Source: Bacteroidales bacterium UBA5548 (GTDB lineage: Bacteria > Bacteroidota > Bacteroidia > Bacteroidales > UBA932). Taken from it: 64,000 nucleotides of DNA. A program made the translations under genes and the position numbers. The notes under the pieces are model-generated. The model searched no databases, was not told the origin of the DNA, and worked only from the letters and a program-made list of their open reading frames with translations. Positions 59,974 to 64,000 of this stretch are shown here, one piece after another; position 1 is the first letter of the stretch, and each line of letters starts with the position of its first letter. The DNA is taken from positions 285 through 64,284 of the forward strand of contig DINE01000006.1 of assembly GCA_002425935.1 (NCBI GenBank), read 5' to 3'.

Positions 59974-60432
59974 TTAATATTCGTAAATGAGAGGAGAGGC
60001 CCAGCTACTTAGGTTAATGTGAATTTTATTGTAACCCTGAACCCTTACAGGTTTCAGATCAAATGTGTATTTTTTGGTAAAATAGGCAAGGCACAGCTCT
60101 TGGTTTTCGAAAGTTACTCTCATAAATCGCTGTATCGGAAGTGATTTTGCAATTATCTCGGAATCAACAAGACCAACCTTCCAGGTCATACCACTACATC
60201 CGCTTGCAGAGATCTCTATCTCGAGGTTGTCTCCTGAGACAGAGGCTTTATTAATTACAAAGTGGGATGACCCCGGCTCAAGAAACCTGGTATAGCTTAA
60301 TACAGCCACCCCCTCCTGATCATTCACCGGAGGTGCCTCCTGTTTAGTGCAACTTAACACAATTGCAGCGCATATTGCAACTACGCTCGCTGCTACTATC
60401 AATCTGACTTTTCTTGTAACCCTGCTTTTCAT
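59974..60432 (-). CDS. Small lipoprotein of unknown function
   Basis: 152 residues with a lipobox (I-V-L-S-C-T, Cys near 28). A beta-rich domain follows with I-S-A-S-G-C-S-G-M-T-W-K-V-G-L-V and E-L-C-L-A-Y-F, so it has two further cysteines. No family recognised. First gene in a run of minus-strand envelope genes; palindromic repeat copy B lies about 80 bases upstream. Confidence 0.68.
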   Translation of the reverse strand: MKSRVTRKVRLIVAASVVAICAAIVLSCTKQEAPPVNDQEGVAVLSYTRFLEPGSSHFVINKASVSGDNLEIEISASGCSGMTWKVGLVDSEIIAKSLPIQRFMRVTFENQELCLAYFTKKYTFDLKPVRVQGYNKIHINLSSWASPLIYEY

Positions 60433-60514
60433 AATCTAAACCGTTTACAAGACAATACGACACGGACGGCCATTTCGCTACAAGTTTCAGAAAAAAATCA
60501 TCCCCGGGAAAAAC

Positions 60515-60627
60515 TTCATCCCTGGGAATTCTTTCCTATTCATTGATTAACAGAATCTTAGCAACAAATGGAATTTGGGGCTAAGTGCCTGATAATGTGG
60601 CAAGAGGAAAGAATTCCCAGGGATGAA
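60515..60627. repeat. Nested palindromic repeat, copy B
   Basis: Perfect 23-base inverted repeats 60515-60537 and 60605-60627, core GGGAATTCTTTCCT, ending TTCATCCC at the tips. Inner arms CTTAGC / GCTAAG occur about 22 and 58 bases in. It shares outer arms and inner motif with copy A at 50316. Beyond the arms, degenerate copies of the arm tip occur (CATCCCCGGG on the left; CCAGGAATGAA on the right), as if the tips had been duplicated. It lies between the nitroreductase stop and the small lipoprotein start. Confidence 0.85.
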
Positions 60628-60664
60628 AAAAGCGCACCAGGAATGAAAAAAGCGGGTGCAGGTG

Positions 60665-61747
60665 CTACTTAACCTGCATAAAATCTTTAATCTCTCGTCT
60701 TACGCTAACCGGTTCGGGATATTTATCCACATATCCAATTCGTGCCACAAACTGAATTTTCCCGTTTATATTGAGGTATTTATTGGCATCTTCTTCAAAA
60801 GCCGGCTCTTCTATCATCTGATTCATCGGGTGCATACCAATCATTAGGTCACGGCATCTCAGGTTGATGCGCTGGTAAACTCTTCCCGTTTTTATCCAGC
60901 TCTCCGGAGAGTCTTCTTGCTGGGTTATTAAAAGCCAGCCTCCGCAATTTTCTGTTTGAATCTTAACATTGCTAATCCCTTTTTCGATAAATGAGTCCTT
61001 CATAGAGTCTTCGGGCTTGTACATCATGCTTACCATGAGGCCTCCAAAACCGGTTATTCCCATTCCCGCTGTTGTTAAGCCGTCTCGTTTAGCCTTAACA
61101 TGGTTGTTAGAAAAACGAATCCATTCTGCCAGCTCTTTTTTGGCATCCTCTCTTCTTGCCTGAATTGCATATGCTTCTAGAGTTTTTGCGGCTATATACT
61201 GTCCTGGCAATTTTGCCGAGGATATTATTTTAACACAGCCGTCTGTTCCGGCAGTGAGCTTTTCCAGATGTGCGGTTTTAATTGTGTCTGTTTTGTATGG
61301 TGTACGAAGTGTTACTCTTCTTTCCATTGCCGTTAAATCGTACTTTTCGGTTTGTGCCGGTTTTAGTGTTATTCTGGCAAATGTATTGTCTGAACTCTCA
61401 TTTCTGATTACTGAAACATGTGATTGAAGTCCATAATACGAAGCTGCCTGACATAGGTTTTCAATGAATGCTCCAAGTGAGATATAGAGCCCTCTTGATG
61501 TGGGGTCAACTACATTGAGCTTTCTTGTAAGATCGGGCATAACGTTGATAACTGTTCCACCATTTTCAACTTCAACCTTCCAGGGTTGAGTGTTGTGTGA
61601 GTTTCCTGCCAGTGAGGCATATCTGATAATTTTGTTTATCTGCGGCTCGTTCTTCTCAGGAGCCTTTGAGATGTTTTTTCTTATTGTAACACAACTTGTT
61701 AGCATAAGTACCAATAATAATGACTTGGATAATAATTTGATTAGCAT
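60665..61747 (-). CDS. Acg-like nitroreductase-family lipoprotein
   Basis: 360 residues with a lipobox (L-M-L-T-S-C-V, Cys 19). The nitroreductase fold motifs of the Acg family are seen: S-L-A-G-N-S-H-N-T-Q-P-W-K near residue 50, and a second half with G-M-G-I-T-G-F-G-G and G-M-H-P-M-N-Q-M. Acg-type proteins bind FMN and may store it or reduce substrates. Export as a lipoprotein is unusual for a flavin enzyme. Single-gene unit; the Crp-like gene lies 91 bases upstream on the same strand. Confidence 0.85.
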   Translation of the reverse strand: MLIKLLSKSLLLVLMLTSCVTIRKNISKAPEKNEPQINKIIRYASLAGNSHNTQPWKVEVENGGTVINVMPDLTRKLNVVDPTSRGLYISLGAFIENLCQAASYYGLQSHVSVIRNESSDNTFARITLKPAQTEKYDLTAMERRVTLRTPYKTDTIKTAHLEKLTAGTDGCVKIISSAKLPGQYIAAKTLEAYAIQARREDAKKELAEWIRFSNNHVKAKRDGLTTAGMGITGFGGLMVSMMYKPEDSMKDSFIEKGISNVKIQTENCGGWLLITQQEDSPESWIKTGRVYQRINLRCRDLMIGMHPMNQMIEEPAFEEDANKYLNINGKIQFVARIGYVDKYPEPVSVRREIKDFMQVK

Positions 61748-61838
61748 GACATTTTTCGTTTACGAAATAAAATATCGCGCAAAAGTATTCTCTACTCTGC
61801 CACTATTACTTGATATTTATCAAAAAAACAGATTTGTG

Positions 61839-62408
61839 TCAGACCAGACGCCTTATCCTGCTAAGGGTCTCCTGAGTGATTCCCAGATATGATGCAATAT
61901 ACTGAAGCGGTATCTCCCTTATGTACTTGGGATATTTTTCAAGCAGCGTTTTATACCTGAGCTCTGCAGGCTGGTTAAGCACCATGAAGAGGTGCTCTTC
62001 GTAAGCGATTAGCGTCCTCTCTGCAATTATGCGCCCAATTCTCTCAATATTCTTGTTTTGGTTGTACAGATCATACAGATCAGATCTGTCAAGCTCCAAA
62101 ACAAGTGAGTCTGTCATTGCCTGTACATTTATTATCGAGCTCTGCCCGGTAATAACACTTGTGTATGAGGTGATAAAACCGGGCGCAAACGAGAAGTCGC
62201 TTGTAATCTCTCTGCCCGCATGATCTGTGTAGTAGAATCTGAAACAACCTTCGCTGTAGAAGTAAAACTTACTGCAGTGCTCACCCTCTCTTACAAGAAG
62301 TTGTTTTTTTGCAACAAACCTCTCTCTCATCCTTTCATAAATCATTAGAAAATCACCTTCTGAAAGGGGAGATAGTGCCTCTACATATTTTTTCAACACA
62401 TCTTCCAT
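61839..62408 (-). CDS. Crp/Fnr family transcriptional regulator
   Basis: 189 residues. The cyclic-nucleotide-like beta-roll covers about 15-115 (L-L-V-R-E-G-E-H-C-S-K-F-Y-F-Y-S-E-G-C-F-R-F). A dimer helix and a C-terminal HTH follow (I-P-L-Q-Y-I-A-S-Y-L-G-I-T-Q-E-T-L-S-R-I-R). It ends right after the recognition helix, as is common for Bacteroidota members. It has no Cys cluster, so it is not an Fnr-type oxygen sensor. It lies upstream of the Acg-like gene on the same strand and may control it. Confidence 0.92.
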   Translation of the reverse strand: MEDVLKKYVEALSPLSEGDFLMIYERMRERFVAKKQLLVREGEHCSKFYFYSEGCFRFYYTDHAGREITSDFSFAPGFITSYTSVITGQSSIINVQAMTDSLVLELDRSDLYDLYNQNKNIERIGRIIAERTLIAYEEHLFMVLNQPAELRYKTLLEKYPKYIREIPLQYIASYLGITQETLSRIRRLV

Positions 62409-62413
62409 TAAAA

Positions 62414-62421
62414 CAAAGATA
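62414..62421 (-). promoter_or_regulatory. -7 element TATCTTTG of the Crp-like gene
   Basis: A perfect TAnnTTTG on the minus strand, ending 6 bases before the ATG at 62408, so the mRNA would be leaderless or nearly so. Confidence 0.5.
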
Positions 62422-62506
62422 ATATTTCGGGCGTCAGATTATACTTTTCAGTTAAAATTTTAACATATCCGGCATATTTCATAGCTAAACATACATTTCT
62501 CAATCA

Positions 62507-62514
62507 TAACTTTG
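62507..62514 (+). promoter_or_regulatory. -7 element TAACTTTG of the SAP-domain gene
   Basis: A TAnnTTTG match, 20 bases before the ATG at 62534. No TTTG at the expected distance. Confidence 0.45.
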
Positions 62515-62533
62515 CCGGAAACAGAGTTAAAAT

Positions 62534-63121
62534 ATGCGCCCGACACTTGATACCAATTTAACTGCAGATGAGTTTCAGAAACATTACTGGCTTCGCGAAG
62601 AGCTGGAGTCGTTTTGTAAAGTGCATGGAATAAACTGCTCTGGCGGAAAAATCGATCTTGCAGACAGAATTAAGCACTACCTGAATACAGGATCTTCAAA
62701 TTTTCCCCGAAAGTTTTCAAAAGCACCCGTTTCTAAGTTTGATTGGGCTACAGAAAAACTTACTCCGGATACAATCATCACCGACAGTTATAAAAACAGC
62801 GAGAATGTTCGAGCATTTTTTAAGAGCCTGATAGGAGAGCATTTTAAGTTCAATACAGAGTTTATGAACTGGATGAAATCTAACGCCGGGAAAAGACTAA
62901 GTGATGCCGCTGAAGCCTGGGAGCAGATTCGGGTCAGGCAGAAGGATCCTTTGTATAAAAGTGAAATTGCTCCTCAGTTTGAATACAATAAATATATCCG
63001 TGATCTGTTGAAGGATAATCCCGGACTTACAGTTAAAGAGGCAATTATTTGCTGGAAAGAGAAGAGAAAATTGCCCGTTCCAAAAAGATATGACAGGGAT
63101 GATCTGAGGTTTATTTTGTAG
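62534..63121 (+). CDS. SAP-domain protein (DUF6434-like)
   Basis: 195 residues. An N-terminal SAP-like helical motif (about 10-52: L-R-E-E-L-E-S-F-C-K-V-H-G-I-N-C-S-G-G-K-I-D-L-A-D-R-I) is followed by a region (about 66-130) with W-A-T-E-K-L-T-P-D-T-I-I-T-D-S-Y and V-R-A-F-F-K, as in DUF6434 proteins. The basic C-terminus ends in W-K-E-K-R-K. SAP motifs bind nucleic acid; the protein may bind DNA or RNA. Single gene; its stop overlaps the convergent propeller gene by 11 bases. Confidence 0.8.
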   Translation: MRPTLDTNLTADEFQKHYWLREELESFCKVHGINCSGGKIDLADRIKHYLNTGSSNFPRKFSKAPVSKFDWATEKLTPDTIITDSYKNSENVRAFFKSLIGEHFKFNTEFMNWMKSNAGKRLSDAAEAWEQIRVRQKDPLYKSEIAPQFEYNKYIRDLLKDNPGLTVKEAIICWKEKRKLPVPKRYDRDDLRFIL

Positions 63122-64000
63122 AAATTTTTACTGCATATACGCCTCCGTCCGAACTCCCAAAGTATATTGTATCGTTTACCACAACCGGTGTAGATAAAAT
63201 TGCCCCCAAAGAGTGGATTATCCTTTCTGATTCCAAATAATCTCTTCCGTAAAGCACAAATTCGGGTTTGAATTTTCTGTCGGCCCCGAATACTTTGGAG
63301 TAGTTTTCTAAACTCCCTTTTGTGCGAAATTCAAATACCACATTACCTGTGCTTATATCTGCTCCTCTGAGGATACCATCAAAACAACCAAAGTATATCG
63401 TATTTTCATAAATAGCTGCAGACCCGAACACTCTCATTGGCAGGGGAATTCTCCACTTTACCTCTCCGGTAAGCTTGTCTGAACAGACAAATTCGTGTGT
63501 ATCCGACGTGCCATAATAGATCATTTTATTGTGAACTGTTGGGGTAGAAATAACCCAACTCCCCTCTTTGCGATTCCAAACACCTCTTCCTGTAATTTTA
63601 TTAACCGCATAAATATTATAATCTCTGCTCCCGAAGTAAACAATACCATTATCAACTACAGCCCCTTTCTGAATTTCTCCTTTTGGGAAATACCGGTCGC
63701 CTATCGTTTTGAATGACCATATTTTTTCTCCGTTATTTATATTTAGAGCAACAAGATTCCCGTTAAAATCGCCAACATAGAGGGTATCTCCATCAATTTC
63801 GGGAGTAGAATGAATAATATCCTCGGCTTTAAATTTCCATTTAAAATCCCCAGTATATTGATCTATTGCATAAAGGCTGCTGTCGGCACTACCCCAGAAA
63901 ACCAAGCCTTTTGCCAATCTTGGAGAAGAGAGGTAATAGTCCCAGACATCTTTAGCCTTCTCTCCATTTGAACTAAATTTCCAGGTTAGAGAGCCGGATT
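63111..64000 (-). CDS. PQQ-type beta-propeller repeat protein (5' end outside window)
   Basis: At least 295 residues; the frame stays open to the window edge, so the N-terminus is missing. The repeats contain G-x-V-x-W and Y-x-G-S/T motifs: D-S-S-L-Y-A-I-D-Q-Y-T-G-D-F-K-W, V-Y-F-G-S-R-D-Y-N-I-Y-A-V, T-I-Y-F-G-S-S-D-G-G-V-Y-A-V. This is the PQQ/BamB-like propeller pattern. Whether it is an enzyme domain or an outer-membrane assembly factor cannot be told without the start. An internal TTG at 63917 is not the start because coding continues upstream (L-T-W-K-F-S-S-N-G-E). Confidence 0.85.
   Translation of the reverse strand, partial: SGSLTWKFSSNGEKAKDVWDYYLSSPRLAKGLVFWGSADSSLYAIDQYTGDFKWKFKAEDIIHSTPEIDGDTLYVGDFNGNLVALNINNGEKIWSFKTIGDRYFPKGEIQKGAVVDNGIVYFGSRDYNIYAVNKITGRGVWNRKEGSWVISTPTVHNKMIYYGTSDTHEFVCSDKLTGEVKWRIPLPMRVFGSAAIYENTIYFGCFDGILRGADISTGNVVFEFRTKGSLENYSKVFGADRKFKPEFVLYGRDYLESERIIHSLGAILSTPVVVNDTIYFGSSDGGVYAVKISTK

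Noticed and set aside
1..64000. tRNA, rRNA, insertion sequence or prophage genes
   Set aside because: I looked through the intergenic gaps and coding frames and saw no cloverleaf, rRNA core, transposase or phage structural gene. A covariance-model scan would be needed to exclude small RNAs.

Overview
The window looks like a chromosomal segment of a Bacteroidota bacterium, most likely order Bacteroidales. The evidence is the gene content (BF3164-type propeller lipoprotein, GldH, an S46 dipeptidyl-peptidase, a PG0541-type protein behind an RND pump, a two-gene transketolase, an EF-G2 paralogue, three ECF sigma modules, many lipoproteins with short lipoboxes) and the recurrent lineage-specific promoter element TAnnTTTG, sometimes with an upstream TTTG or TTG about 18-20 bases away. 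I cannot name the family or genus. No rRNA, tRNA, CRISPR, prophage or insertion sequence was recognised. Coding density is very high: no gene-free stretch exceeds 300 bases, and the longest (about 210-270 bases) hold nested palindromes or a tandem repeat.

Layout. 1-5.2 kb: propeller lipoprotein, pyrH-frr, a lone succinate dehydrogenase/fumarate reductase cytochrome b gene, hemW and a coiled-coil membrane protein. 5.3-6.8 kb: ROK kinase and a small membrane protein. 6.8-13.1 kb: a tight minus-strand operon (TPR protein, U32 protein, holB, ricT, gldH, trmB). 13.2-16.6 kb: M16 peptidase and DUF3109 protein. 16.6-19.1 kb: operon of trxA, outer-membrane barrel, LOG-family protein and polyprenyl synthase. 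19.2-25.7 kb: TetR-controlled TolC/adaptor/RND efflux operon ending in a PG0541-type gene. 25.8-29.5 kb: kbl and a PspC-PadR-PspC module. 29.6-32.3 kb: operon of a sigma-54 activator, lptE, a TPR-like protein and secG. 32.4-35 kb: kdsB and an OmpA/TPR lipoprotein. 35-41.2 kb: lepA, split transketolase with an ECF sigma/membrane protein/Spy-like module, and trmN6. 41.2-44 kb: lolD-type ATPase and EF-G2. 44-50.2 kb: two small regulators, rnhB, a second ECF module, glycerate kinase and S46 peptidase. 50.3-55.7 kb: apbC, CNNM/CBS protein, 13-base tandem array, aspS and M48 peptidase. 55.7-61.7 kb: a third ECF module whose partner is a membrane-anchored beta-barrel protein, lipoproteins, an FKBP isomerase and an Acg-like nitroreductase. 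61.8-64 kb: a Crp-like regulator, a SAP-domain protein and a PQQ-type propeller gene cut by the window edge.

Much of the window serves envelope construction and envelope stress: LptE, SecG, LolD, KdsB, RND efflux, PspC proteins, FKBP, M48 and several sigma/anti-sigma-like pairs. The rest is core translation and housekeeping (frr, lepA, EF-G2, aspS, trmB, trmN6, rnhB, pyrH, holB).

The least explained structures are non-coding. Two copies of a nested-palindrome repeat lie near 50.3 and 60.5 kb. A similar but unrelated nested palindrome lies at 35.0 kb. Ten in-register 13-base units lie at 52.9 kb. Among proteins, the EF-G paralogue with a replaced catalytic histidine and the anti-sigma-like/beta-barrel fusion stand out. 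I did not find a clear-cut, wholly new multi-gene system.
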